DNA from: Oscillospiraceae bacterium
Lineage (GTDB): Bacteria > Bacillota > Clostridia > Oscillospirales > CAG-382
DNA: 64,000 nucleotides
Direction of reading: 5' to 3'
NCBI GenBank assembly: GCA_015064485.1
Contig: SVSD01000001.1
Location: 152,989-216,988 of the forward strand
Of this stretch, positions 28,401-37,764 are shown one piece after another. Position 1 is the first letter of the stretch. Each line of letters starts with the position of its first letter. The notes under the pieces are model-generated. The model did not search any database, was not told the origin of the DNA, and saw only the letters and a program-made list of their open reading frames with translations. A program made the position numbers and the translations under genes.

Positions 28401-28725
28401 TCGACAAAACTCCGTTTGTATCGTAGAGAACTTTTACCCCGTCAGACGATGCATCAAGGTCAAGAACAGCCTTTACCGCATCGGGACGGTCATTCTGGTC
28501 GAATTCTACAACGCCGTCGGCTTTGTAGATCTGCTTGTACTCGTCGTATGTGGTAGAGTTGAGGAGCTCTTCCATTTCGTCGAGCGAATTTTCCGGTGCC
28601 ACAATAACATCGGAAAGTGCGGTTTCATCTTTGTCTGCAAGCACTGCGGGCACGGACTGTACAGCCATGGCGGCGAAAAGCAGCAGTGCAACAAGTTTTT
28701 TGAAACCTTTTGCATTCTTGTTCAT
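25438..28725 (-). CDS. Large secreted protein: two CBM-like modules plus ABC sugar-binding module
   Basis: The start ATG 28725 (MNKNAKGFKK) follows AAGGAGG and gives 1,095 residues, two to three times a normal sugar-binding protein. After a signal peptide (1-31, cut after VLA) come two beta-sandwich-like modules, at about 95-320 and 335-480. They have the pattern YKIKVDKPGFYNIRVP and WISYEIEVPESGFYYIIP, seen in CBM6/CBM35-type domains. A helical region follows, and from about 653 a full family-1 type solute-binding module (EVWLTTGRDQAQIMREMVDEF, YGVPVTQAFEMLFYRKDIF, TWDDVF). There is no lipobox cysteine. It opens the operon, and probably catches a glycan and hands it to the permeases. Confidence 0.85.
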   Translation of the reverse strand: MNKNAKGFKKLVALLLFAAMAVQSVPAVLADKDETALSDVIVAPENSLDEMEELLNSTTYDEYKQIYKADGVVEFDQNDRPDAVKAVLDLDASSDGVKVLYDTNGVLSTKEEDPEGLVSGLSEYVLAEDGSTAVYKIKVDKPGFYNIRVPYYPFASLYYDDENNIIAAPTELDKNDYSAYNSVAGNTVAIERVIKIDGEVPFKDARNIAFSRVWKDHAATDKDGNLIQPDEYGRAFRLDISSNEIRSKKYEDPIWREEVLRDSNAFYDESFLFYFGLGDNGDGVHTIEIYSSREPVLYGEVEVFVDDKLQSYEEYHKAYEAMGAKSAPAESFIKIQAEVPVATSDQVIYPVGDKTSPLTEPSSPGITLVNTIGGEKWQIAGQWISYEIEVPESGFYYIIPRARQSLYAGIFASRSLKINGEYPFEEAKFLQFNYSDDWKADPLNHQYRDENGNLIVEQLEFYFEGGKKYTIELECVLGRLASELLAVDESLVRMNEYYRQILMITGPEPDTYTDYGFNELIPEVMRGMRVEAENLRAVLARFEEIIGEKGEHSVLLERVAYTLEVMGNDETKVAANLSILKSYIGSIGTWLLQSRNQPLQMDYILVQGVDNKLPKGEAGFFSTIWFEIQSFFMSFFTDYNTYGAMEDFSKYDGQIVEVWLTTGRDQAQIMREMVDEFTAETKIAVNYKLVAAGTLLPATLAGIGPDVSTDADPTGFGVRNAVKNLAERNEDGTYKYKGFDEMRGIGDYEGQGWFDESAWTGLSVFNADAEDELNIEAVYGVPVTQAFEMLFYRKDIFIELGLDVPKTWDDVFNVIIPKLADKNMTMGFSQTVTQTLMYQMNEPYYKGAGDIRAVGHATNLDSNTALDAFQTMCELFTLHSQPVSYDFANRFRTGEMPIGIADYSLCNQLLCFAPEIKGLWEFIRLPGTVTVDENGNPTFSAVAPTSVSAIMIMGDAKNDQNAWEYIKWWVGAEAQERFGKEQVAIMGAAAKYTTANKQALFGQPWSAQERDNLADQFGHLMGTPMTPGNYIVARYTNFAFLDAYDNGDVPSDAMLYYIDEINKEITRKRAEYDFYTTDELLEMGIIGEDGYVVKK

Positions 28726-28788
28726 TCGCAAAATTCCTCCTTGGTTTGCTGATGGAGCAGCACGGCACAAAGCCGCCTGCTATATCTT

Positions 28789-28840
28789 ATTATATAAAAT
28801 CTGTGCAAATTACCTTTCCGGGATTTTTCATATCCCGAAA
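28789..28840 (-). promoter_or_regulatory. Promoter and candidate operator of the carbohydrate operon
   Basis: On the minus strand a perfect TATAAT (28789-28794) has no recognisable -35 at 17 bases (AAAGGT). An inverted repeat, CGGGAT with ATCCCG spaced by 7 (28819-28837), overlaps the place of the -35. This is what an activator- or repressor-controlled promoter would look like. A leader hairpin (CGGC with GCCG, about 28762-28776) follows before the first gene. Confidence 0.5.
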
Positions 28841-29453
28841 GCGGTTCAGACTTATAAAAATGCGGCAAAAATGCGCAAGACCACACCTGTTTTTCACATT
28901 TTTCTGCCGTTTTTTCAACAGAAAAAATTTAAAAAAGGGTAAAAAAGAGCGCAAAGATGCCTTTGTTACATATATAGAATATCATAAAGCCCTTTCTTTG
29001 TCAAGGCATCCACACCCCCGACACACCGCCGACACCCAGCTTTCACATTACGACAAAAACTGTGTTTTTTTGTGCGAAAGCGTGTTCGCTGTTTTTTACA
29101 CCATCTAAAAATTGCATAAAATTTATCAATGGAATTTATAACAGTTTCCAATCTATGCTTATAACCCCTTTATTTTCAAAGGCTTTGCTCTTTCTTTCCA
29201 AAAGCATTTATTACAAATATATAATTTTCAAAACCATAAATAATATATTCATAATTAACAGAGCCTTTCAAAACATCAGATTCTGTTCTATTTATATGCC
29301 ACATTTTGCCATTTAAGGCGGTGTTTTCTTGTTTGTTTTTAACAAAATCAGAGGTCGTTTTTCTACGCCTTGTTAAAAATGACGAATTTTTCTTTTAAGC
29401 TTTCGTCATTTTTAAAAGCATATTTTTAGCACAAATTCATTCTAAATCGGCAT
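28841..29453. other. Non-coding gap of about 610 bases
   Basis: No credible gene is seen on either strand; short frames lack binding sites and have unlikely composition. The stretch is AT-rich with T and A runs. One hairpin, AAAAATGACGAA with TTCGTCATTTTT (29375-29413), could be a terminator in either direction, but nothing recognisable lies before it. A small RNA is possible and unproven. Confidence 0.6.
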
Positions 29454-29485
29454 AAAAAATCCCCTTGCACAAAAAGTGCAAGGGG
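29454..29485 (-). terminator. Terminator after groEL
   Basis: A perfect 10-bp stem (CCCCTTGCAC) with a 5-base loop is followed on the minus strand by six U. Confidence 0.95.
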
Positions 29486-29505
29486 GAGCTTATTTGTGTT
29501 GCCGA

Positions 29506-31137
<1,632 letters not shown>

Positions 31138-31158
31138 TTACCTCCTTAATTGGATGCT

Positions 31159-31479
<321 letters not shown>

Positions 31480-31491
31480 TTATTCATATCG

Positions 31492-31518
31492 TTAGCACTC
31501 GAAAGGCTCAAGTGCTAA
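31492..31518 (-). promoter_or_regulatory. CIRCE element (HrcA operator)
   Basis: TTAGCACTC, nine bases, then AAGTGCTAA on the plus strand. This matches the CIRCE consensus TTAGCACTC-N9-GAGTGCTAA with one mismatch. It lies downstream of the groES promoter -10, where HrcA would block transcription at normal temperature. Confidence 0.93.
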
Positions 31519-31530
31519 ATCACAATAGTT

Positions 31531-31559
31531 ATTTTATTCCTGACGCCCGAAAAAATCAA
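31531..31559 (-). promoter_or_regulatory. groES-groEL promoter
   Basis: TTGATT (31554-31559) and TAAAAT (31531-31536) are spaced by 17 bases on the minus strand, immediately upstream of CIRCE. Confidence 0.85.
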
Positions 31560-31629
31560 GCATAAGATGGGTATATTTACAATTATTTAACATTTCCGGT
31601 TTTCACTCGGCTCTCACGAGTGATAAATT

Positions 31630-32778
31630 TTATCCTTTTCTGTCGGATTTTGCATCATCCCGTTTAAAATACTGATAATAATTGCATCTTATCATACCGT
31701 TATAAAGCCTTCTGACCTTATCGGCGCGCTTGCCGTAAAGGTTTTCAAAGTCTTCCTCCGAGGTGATTATATATATCTGCCACGGGGAAAGGTTTTTAAA
31801 CGCTTTACCCATATCCTTATAAAGCTTCTGGGCACTTCTTACGGTATCCATTCTCTCGCCGTAGGGAGGGTTACAGACAATCGTTGTTCTCTTATCGTCT
31901 TTGCGGATGGTAAGCGCATCTTTTGTAAAGCAGTTTATATAATCCCACATCCCGGCGCGTCTTATATTGTCACGGGCAATCTCAACAGTTTCGGGATCTA
32001 TATCGGTTGCGATGGCACGGAAAGCTGTGTCGGGTCTGCGGTTCTTTTCCGCCTCTTCCCTTGCCTCTTTCCAAAGGCGGGCAGGTATCCACGGATACTT
32101 TTCGGCAGAAAAGCTTCTTTTTGCACCGGGAGCCGTATTTGTCATTATCATTGCCGCTTCTATTGCAATTGTGCCCGAACCGCAAAAAGGATCCCATAAA
32201 ATAACATCTTCTCTCGGTCGGGATATCTTGACAAGTCCCGCCGCAAGAGTTTCTCTTATCGGAGCAAGGTTTGCCTCTGTGCGGTATCCTCTTTTATGCA
32301 AGGGAGCACCCGAGGTATCTATCATTATGGTTGCACGGTTGTTGAGTATAAAAAATTCTATTTGATACTTTACACCGCTTTCCTCAAACCATTCGGTTTT
32401 ATAAGTTTGTTTGAGTCTTTCAACTATGGCTTTTTTGACCATTTTCTGACAGTCGGGTATGCTGTGAAGATCGGATTTTATAGAATGTCCCTTTACAGGG
32501 AAAGCATCCTTTTCTTTGATAAAAAGTTCCCATGGGATTTTTTTGACGCCGTCAAAAAGCTCGGTGAAAGTTTTTGCCCCGAAGCTTCCCATTTCGATAA
32601 GCACTCTTTCGGCACATCTCAAATTGATATTTGCGCGGGCTATCGCCTCGACGCCGCCCTCAAAATACACTCTGCCGTCGATGGTTTCACGGCGCTCATA
32701 CCCGAGAGCATCTATTTCTTCGCCCACAAGCTTTTCAAGTCCGAAAAGGCATGTGGCAACAAGTTTTATTTTTCCCAC
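31630..32778 (-). CDS. THUMP-domain 23S rRNA guanine methyltransferase (RlmL/YpsC type)
   Basis: The protein is a SAM-dependent methyltransferase; relatives methylate N2 of a guanine in 23S rRNA. A GTG start at 32778 (VGKIKLVATCLFGLEKLVG) is chosen because AGGAG lies 5 bases upstream and the longer frame would overlap the neighbour. This gives 382 residues. An N-terminal ferredoxin-like and THUMP part (about 1-160) is followed by a Rossmann-type methylase with DPFCGSGTIAIEAAM and the catalytic NPPYGERM. It starts 14 bases after the membrane-protein gene. The exact target base is inferred from family only. Confidence 0.9.
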   Translation of the reverse strand: MGKIKLVATCLFGLEKLVGEEIDALGYERRETIDGRVYFEGGVEAIARANINLRCAERVLIEMGSFGAKTFTELFDGVKKIPWELFIKEKDAFPVKGHSIKSDLHSIPDCQKMVKKAIVERLKQTYKTEWFEESGVKYQIEFFILNNRATIMIDTSGAPLHKRGYRTEANLAPIRETLAAGLVKISRPREDVILWDPFCGSGTIAIEAAMIMTNTAPGAKRSFSAEKYPWIPARLWKEAREEAEKNRRPDTAFRAIATDIDPETVEIARDNIRRAGMWDYINCFTKDALTIRKDDKRTTIVCNPPYGERMDTVRSAQKLYKDMGKAFKNLSPWQIYIITSEEDFENLYGKRADKVRRLYNGMIRCNYYQYFKRDDAKSDRKG

Positions 32779-32791
32779 ACTAACTCCTATA

Positions 32792-33241
32792 TTACTTTTT
32801 AAGTTCGTCAAATATATTTTCGTATTCTTTTTCTTTCTTCTTATCAGCTCCGCAATAAAGCTTCTTGACAAGCCAAAAACAAAGTGCAACAACAAGATAT
32901 ATTAAGGTAAAGGCTGTTGCAAGAGCGAAAAACGCCGTATAGTTTTTAACATTTTCCGTAAGGCAGAAAAGAGAAACATAAAGCCCGAAAAGGCAAAGCG
33001 CATATTCAAGGCAGTATCTTAACATCGGCAAGATTTTCGGAATTGCTTTAAATACTGTAAGGGAAAAACCGCATATAAGCGAAAATACCACCGAGCCGAT
33101 CAGAAGATCAAGCTGCATAACCGCATTTGTTTCAAGAGTATCTACCGATAGAAAAACGAGAATGACAGAAACAACCGTTGCAAGATTTACAAGTGCCGCA
33201 GAAACGAAAATGTTTTTTATAAAGTCAAGTGCTTTTTTCAT
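32792..33241 (-). CDS. Small four-helix membrane protein of unknown function
   Basis: The 149-residue product (start ATG 33241, GGGAGA upstream) has four hydrophobic helices (about 11-31, 45-63, 74-95 and 104-124) and a charged cytoplasmic tail, EKEYENIFDELKK. The architecture resembles DUF3021-type proteins, but I cannot confirm that by eye. It is cotranscribed with the RNA methyltransferase 14 bases downstream and divergent from truB. Confidence 0.75.
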   Translation of the reverse strand: MKKALDFIKNIFVSAALVNLATVVSVILVFLSVDTLETNAVMQLDLLIGSVVFSLICGFSLTVFKAIPKILPMLRYCLEYALCLFGLYVSLFCLTENVKNYTAFFALATAFTLIYLVVALCFWLVKKLYCGADKKKEKEYENIFDELKK

Positions 33242-33346
33242 CCCAAATCTCCCTATATATGATTTTATGCAAAATTTTACTAATATATATGCTACCACAA
33301 CGGCATTTTAAAGTCAACAGCTTTTGTTTAAAAACAGCTTTACTAT

Positions 33347-33375
33347 TTGACAAAAGGGCAAAAAACAGATATAAT
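33347..33375 (+). promoter_or_regulatory. Promoter of the truB operon
   Basis: Perfect TTGACA (33347-33352) and TATAAT (33370-33375) are spaced by 17 bases, about 25 bases before the truB start, giving a very short leader. Confidence 0.92.
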
Positions 33376-33406
33376 ATATTTGGAAATTTATGTTTACGGT
33401 GAAAAA

Positions 33407-34321
33407 ATGGACGGAATAATTATTGTATATAAACCCCGCGGTTATACATCCCACGATGCTGTGGCAAGGATGAAGCGTTTTTGCAACACAAGAAGAATAG
33501 GTCATGCAGGCACTCTCGACCCGATGGCTGAAGGTGTTTTGCCGGTTCTTGTGGGAAAGGCGTGTGCCGCGCAGGAATATCTTCAGGACCATGACAAAAG
33601 CTATCTTGCAGGTATGCGTTTCGGAACCGTAACCGATACGGGTGATATGACCGGAAATATCATTTCGCAAAAAGAAGTAGTTCTTGACACCGAAACGGTG
33701 AACGAAGCAGCAAAAGCTTTTATTGGAAACATCAAGCAGGTTCCTCCTATGTATTCAGCAATAAAAATCGGCGGAAAAAGGCTTTATGATCTTGCACGCG
33801 AAGGTGTAACGGTAGAGCGCAAGGCAAGAGATATCAATATATATTCGATAGAAATAGCCGAAAAGCTTAATGATACAGACTTTCTTGTACGGGTTTTTTG
33901 TTCAAAGGGAACCTATATCCGCACCCTTTGCGAGGACATCGGAGAAAAGCTCGGCTGCGGCGGAACCCTTTTCAGTCTTTGCCGCGAAACCTGCGGAGAT
34001 TTTTCGCTTTCTGATGCTGTAAGCATTGAGGAACTTGAAAAAATATATGAAGAAAAAGGCTCGGAAGGAATTGGAAATTTACTTTTCTCTCCCGAAAAGG
34101 TCTTTTTGAACTGTAAAAAAATCAAGCTCTCCGCTTTTTATTCAAGACTATGTAAAAACGGATGCGAAATATATTTGAAAAAAGCGGGAATAAAAGAGTC
34201 GTTTCAAAAGGACGAAAAAATAAGGCTTTATGACAGCGACGGAAACTTTTTTGCAATCGGAAAAGTTGCCGATTTCCCGAACGGCGAAGCGGTCAAGGCA
34301 ACAGTTCGTTTTTGCGACTGA
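33407..34321 (+). CDS. truB: tRNA pseudouridine-55 synthase
   Basis: TruB makes pseudouridine 55 in the T loop of tRNAs. The start ATG 33407 (MDGIIIVYKPRGYTSHD) fits the family and gives 304 residues. A longer frame begins inside the promoter. The catalytic aspartate is Asp38 in HAGTLDPMAEGVL, and YSAIKIGGKRLYDLAREG and the GTYIRTLCEDIG motif follow. The ribosome binding site is weak. It leads a four-gene operon ending in an ABC-F ATPase. Confidence 0.96.
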   Translation: MDGIIIVYKPRGYTSHDAVARMKRFCNTRRIGHAGTLDPMAEGVLPVLVGKACAAQEYLQDHDKSYLAGMRFGTVTDTGDMTGNIISQKEVVLDTETVNEAAKAFIGNIKQVPPMYSAIKIGGKRLYDLAREGVTVERKARDINIYSIEIAEKLNDTDFLVRVFCSKGTYIRTLCEDIGEKLGCGGTLFSLCRETCGDFSLSDAVSIEELEKIYEEKGSEGIGNLLFSPEKVFLNCKKIKLSAFYSRLCKNGCEIYLKKAGIKESFQKDEKIRLYDSDGNFFAIGKVADFPNGEAVKATVRFCD

Positions 34322-34336
34322 AAAGCGGAGGATATT

Positions 34337-35047
34337 ATGGCAAACAACTTCAATACCGAAAAAAGAAAAAGATTGAAAACAGACCCCGAAAAAACAAAAA
34401 AAGAGCTGAGAAAACGGAAGAAAAAGCTTGTTGTCATCGCTTTTTCTGTTTGTATCCTTCTCGGAATTCTTGCTTTTATCGCTTATGTTGTAATCCCTGC
34501 ATTTGACAGTGGCATAAATATCGAGCGAAGCGAAATAATAACGGGAAATTTCTATTCTGAGGACGAAATAACGCCGGAAATAATCGACATATACGAAAAA
34601 GAATATAAATATAAAGGTTATATCGCATATACTTTTGACGGTCAGACTTCTTATGTAAATTCGCAAAGCGCATACAGCTCCGGAGGAAAGACGGCTGAGT
34701 TTTTTGTAAAGTACTTTGATGCTGTGGCAGAAGGCGACAAGAACGCTTATTCGCTTTTGTTTTCGCCGGGATTTGATTTTTCAAAAGACCCATACGCCTC
34801 GGGAAAAATCGATTTTCCTCCCCAGCGAATATATGATGTATCGGTTGAACTTTCGGAAGAAATCTACGACAAAAACTCAGGTATAACAAAAGGTACATTT
34901 TTCGTGGATTACAGGATATACTGTAATGAAGGCAATTTCAGAATCGACATCGACAAAGACCACGCATTTTCTCCCCTCGTATTCGAAACCGAAACTTTCG
35001 GGGATGAAATAAAGATTGTTGATATTTATCACCGCTACGGCAAATAA
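34337..35047 (+). CDS. Membrane-anchored protein of unknown function
   Basis: The 236-residue product has a very basic cytoplasmic N-terminus (KRKRLKTDPEKTKKELRKRKKK), one membrane segment at about 32-54 and an acidic extracellular domain rich in Tyr and Phe. It starts 15 bases after truB with GGAGG upstream. I do not recognise the family. The topology suggests a sensor or cell-envelope protein, but no motif supports a function. Confidence 0.82.
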   Translation: MANNFNTEKRKRLKTDPEKTKKELRKRKKKLVVIAFSVCILLGILAFIAYVVIPAFDSGINIERSEIITGNFYSEDEITPEIIDIYEKEYKYKGYIAYTFDGQTSYVNSQSAYSSGGKTAEFFVKYFDAVAEGDKNAYSLLFSPGFDFSKDPYASGKIDFPPQRIYDVSVELSEEIYDKNSGITKGTFFVDYRIYCNEGNFRIDIDKDHAFSPLVFETETFGDEIKIVDIYHRYGK

Positions 35048-35068
35048 TAAAAATCGGAGGATATAGTT

Positions 35069-35428
35069 ATGGAAGACAACAAGATAAAAGAAATCAAGGA
35101 CACAATGTGTTATGTAGGAAAATACGCCTACGATGCCACAAGTGAATTTGTGGAAAGCGCAAAGCTTACTCTTGCAATAGAAAAACAGAAGGCCCGTCTT
35201 GCAAAGGTTTACGAAGAAATCGGCGAAAAGATTGTTTCGGGCATCTCTTCTACCGCCGACGGAAAAGAAGCTTTATATCGACTTATAGACGAAGCAAAGC
35301 ACGAAAAGGCAAAACTCCGCCTTCTTTACGAAAGAAAGAGAAACAACTCCTGTGCTCCCTGCCCTTCCTGCGGCAAGTATTCAAAAAAGAATACTATATG
35401 TAACGATTGCGGCGAATTCGTAAAATAA
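35069..35428 (+). CDS. Small protein with a C-terminal zinc ribbon
   Basis: The 119-residue protein has a helical, probably coiled-coil N-terminal part (about 20-90) and a C-terminal CPSCGKYSKKNTICNDC motif, a four-cysteine zinc ribbon (one more Cys-Pro precedes it). It lies between an unknown membrane protein and the ABC-F gene, with GGAGG upstream. I cannot assign a function; a helical bundle plus zinc ribbon is seen in many small adaptors. Confidence 0.82.
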   Translation: MEDNKIKEIKDTMCYVGKYAYDATSEFVESAKLTLAIEKQKARLAKVYEEIGEKIVSGISSTADGKEALYRLIDEAKHEKAKLRLLYERKRNNSCAPCPSCGKYSKKNTICNDCGEFVK

Positions 35429-35443
35429 TCGGGGGATATACAG

Positions 35444-37378
35444 TTGATAGTTTTAAATCTTTCCGATGTATGTATGTCGTTCGGCACGGATGTTGTTCTC
35501 GACAGAATAACCTTCGGGCTCAACGGCGGCGACAGACTCGGCGTTGTCGGAGTGAACGGTGCGGGGAAATCTCTGCTTTTCAAAATAATCTGCTCTCAGG
35601 TCCGTCCTGACAGCGGAAGTGTTAATTTTTCAAAAGATATCAGGGTTGCGTATCTTGAGCAGAACGCATCCTTTGAATCGACAAACCCGATATACGACGA
35701 AATGCTCGGAGCTTTTCCCGATCTTGTAAAAGACGAAAAAAGGCTTGAAGAACTTCAATGCGAAATGCTGTCATCTGAGGGCTCAGACGAGAAAACTCAT
35801 ATGCGTCTTGCGGGAGAATATACAAGGCTTGAAGAAAGCTTCAGAAAAAACGGCGGTTATGAATACAAAAGCCGTATACGCAGTATGCTCTGCGCCCTCG
35901 GATTTGATGAGGAAAGGCAGAAAATGTCCATCGAGACCCTTTCGGGAGGACAAAAAACGCGCCTTGCCCTTGCAAGGACTCTTCTTTCCGAGCCCGACAT
36001 TCTGATGCTCGACGAACCGACAAACCATCTTGATATTCCGTCTGTCGAATGGCTCGAAAATTATCTTTCCGGCTATAAAAAGACCCTTCTTGTAATATCA
36101 CATGACAGATATTTCCTTGACAAGGTTACAAACAAGACTTTCGAAATAGAAAATACCCAGGGAAAGCTTTACAATCTGCCCTACAGCGGTTTTGTAAAGC
36201 AAAAAGAAAAAGACAGAGAGATAGACGAAAGACATTATAAGAACCAACGCCGTGAGATAGAGCGCATGGAAGCTTTTATAGAAAATCAGCGCCGTTGGAA
36301 CAGAGAAAGAAATATCATCGCTGCCGAAAGCCGTATGAAAGCAATCGAGCGTATGGACAAGCTTGAAAAGCCCAAAGCTCTTCCCGAAAGCGTTTCGATG
36401 AGCTTTTCCGCAGGCTCCCGCGAGCTTTTGTCAGACAACATCCTCGAAGTAAGCTCTCTTTCAAAGTCCTACGGCGAAAAGAAGCTTTTTCAGGATGTAT
36501 CGTTTATACTCCACAGCAAGGAAAGGCTTTTCCTTTTCGGTGAAAACGGCGTCGGTAAATCCACCCTTTTGAAGATCCTTTCGGGCAATCTTTTGCAGGA
36601 CAGCGGTTCTTTTGAATACATAAGTAAGATAAAGATCGGCTATTACGACCAGGAGCATCAGGGCTTAAATCCGCAAAATACCGTTCTCGAAGAGCTTTGG
36701 AGTCAATATCCCGATAAAAAACAGTCGGAAATCCGCGGTGCACTTGCCCGTTTTCTCTTTAAAGCAGAGGATGTTTTTAAGGAAGTTTCGGTTTTGTCCG
36801 GCGGCGAAAAGGCAAGACTTACATTTGCAAAAATGATGCTTGACGAGCTTAATCTCCTTATCCTCGACGAGCCGACAAACCATCTTGATGCCGCAACCCG
36901 CGAAGTTCTTGAAGATGCGCTCTTAGGTTACAACGGAACGGTTATTGCCGTATCCCACGACAGATATTTCATAAACAAACTCGCAACGAGAATTCTTGAG
37001 CTTCGTCACGACGGCCATTTTGACTACAAAGGTACTTACGAGGACTTTACCGCATACAAAAAATCAAGAGAAACGATAGTTTCAGATAAAGCACAGCTAT
37101 CCGAGGAAAAAGAAAAGTCGGGCAAAAACGATTATCTTAAGGGAAAGCAGGAAAAAAGCCGCCGAAGAAAGGCTGAAAAACAGCTTGCCGATTCTGAAAA
37201 AGGAATTTCCGAGTGCGAAGAAAGACTTGCACAGATCGACAAGGAAATGGAACTTGCGGGATCCGATTATGTCAAGACCGCCGCTCTTTACGAGGAGCAG
37301 GATGCCCTTCACGCAAAGCTTGACGAGCTTTATGAATTGTGGGACAAGGCATCGGCAGATCTTGCGGAGGATATGTAA
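35444..37378 (+). CDS. ABC-F family ATPase (translation or resistance factor)
   Basis: The 644-residue protein has two ABC ATPase domains and no membrane segment. Walker A motifs are GVNGAGKS and GENGVGKS, signatures are LSGGQKTRLALA and LSGGEKARLTFA, and both Walker B regions read LDEPTNHLD. A long linker (about 240-300) and a C-terminal coiled coil (about 560-640) mark the Uup/YkpA-type group, which acts on the ribosome rather than in transport. The start codon is TTG at 35444 with GGGGG upstream. It closes the truB operon. Whether it confers antibiotic resistance cannot be read. Confidence 0.92.
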   Translation: MIVLNLSDVCMSFGTDVVLDRITFGLNGGDRLGVVGVNGAGKSLLFKIICSQVRPDSGSVNFSKDIRVAYLEQNASFESTNPIYDEMLGAFPDLVKDEKRLEELQCEMLSSEGSDEKTHMRLAGEYTRLEESFRKNGGYEYKSRIRSMLCALGFDEERQKMSIETLSGGQKTRLALARTLLSEPDILMLDEPTNHLDIPSVEWLENYLSGYKKTLLVISHDRYFLDKVTNKTFEIENTQGKLYNLPYSGFVKQKEKDREIDERHYKNQRREIERMEAFIENQRRWNRERNIIAAESRMKAIERMDKLEKPKALPESVSMSFSAGSRELLSDNILEVSSLSKSYGEKKLFQDVSFILHSKERLFLFGENGVGKSTLLKILSGNLLQDSGSFEYISKIKIGYYDQEHQGLNPQNTVLEELWSQYPDKKQSEIRGALARFLFKAEDVFKEVSVLSGGEKARLTFAKMMLDELNLLILDEPTNHLDAATREVLEDALLGYNGTVIAVSHDRYFINKLATRILELRHDGHFDYKGTYEDFTAYKKSRETIVSDKAQLSEEKEKSGKNDYLKGKQEKSRRRKAEKQLADSEKGISECEERLAQIDKEMELAGSDYVKTAALYEEQDALHAKLDELYELWDKASADLAEDM

Positions 37379-37398
37379 AAAGTTATAGCAAACATAAA

Positions 37399-37428
37399 AG
37401 AGGAACCCCCGTCAGGGTTCCTCTCTTG
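37399..37428 (+). terminator. Terminator after the ABC-F gene
   Basis: A 10-bp stem, AGAGGAACCC with GGGTTCCTCT, and a 6-base loop end the truB operon; T-rich sequence follows only briefly. Confidence 0.8.
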
Positions 37429-37449
37429 CACTCTGTGCAATCCACTCCT

Positions 37450-37546
37450 CCTGCGCTTTAAAAGCACAGGAAGACTTTTGCTTTCTGCGGAAAGCGTCAA
37501 GGGCTTACCGCCCTTGACTCCGGGAACTTTTTTGTAAAAAAGTTCC
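37450..37546. repeat. Cluster of four consecutive palindromes
   Basis: Four hairpin-forming units stand in a row: a near-palindrome CCTGCGCTTT/AAAAGCACAGG (37450-37470), GCTTT/AAAGC (37480-37495), GTCAAGGGC/GCCCTTGAC (37496-37518) and GGAACTTTTTT/AAAAAAGTTCC (37523-37546). No gene is present. From memory, AGTTCC-type palindromes like the last are scattered in other Clostridia. The element may be a mobile intergenic repeat, and also may end transcription toward either side. Confidence 0.7.
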
Positions 37547-37566
37547 GCAAAAAATTCAAATTCTTT

Positions 37567-37758
37567 TTATTTCTTTTTATTCCTCTTTCTGCTCTCGGTA
37601 TTGGGATTTTTCCCGAGAACCGAAAGCTCTCTTGCCTCGTCCTCGGTTTCGGGGACTGTTACCGCATACCCCGTCGATTCGTTTGCCGACGCAATAGATG
37701 ATGTGAAAAAGCCGTCATAAGGCGGTTCGGAAACTTCTCTTTTATTCTTTTTAGACAT
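37567..37758 (-). CDS. Small basic-tailed protein of unknown function
   Basis: The 63-residue frame begins MSKKNKREVSEPP and ends in a basic run, with an acidic middle. It has a well placed GGAG site (about 10 bases before the ATG) but that site lies in the 3' arm of the long hairpin that follows uppP. I believe it is a real gene because of the binding site and gene-like residues, yet no homology can be claimed. Confidence 0.55.
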   Translation of the reverse strand: MSKKNKREVSEPPYDGFFTSSIASANESTGYAVTVPETEDEARELSVLGKNPNTESRKRNKKK

Positions 37759-37764
37759 AAAAAT

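Noticed and set aside
29062-29316. Short open frame in the gap before groEL
   Set aside because: No ribosome site and unlikely composition, rich in Phe, Ile and Asn from an AT-rich stretch.
37450-37546. Palindromes as a CRISPR array
   Set aside because: The units differ from each other and have no regular spacers.
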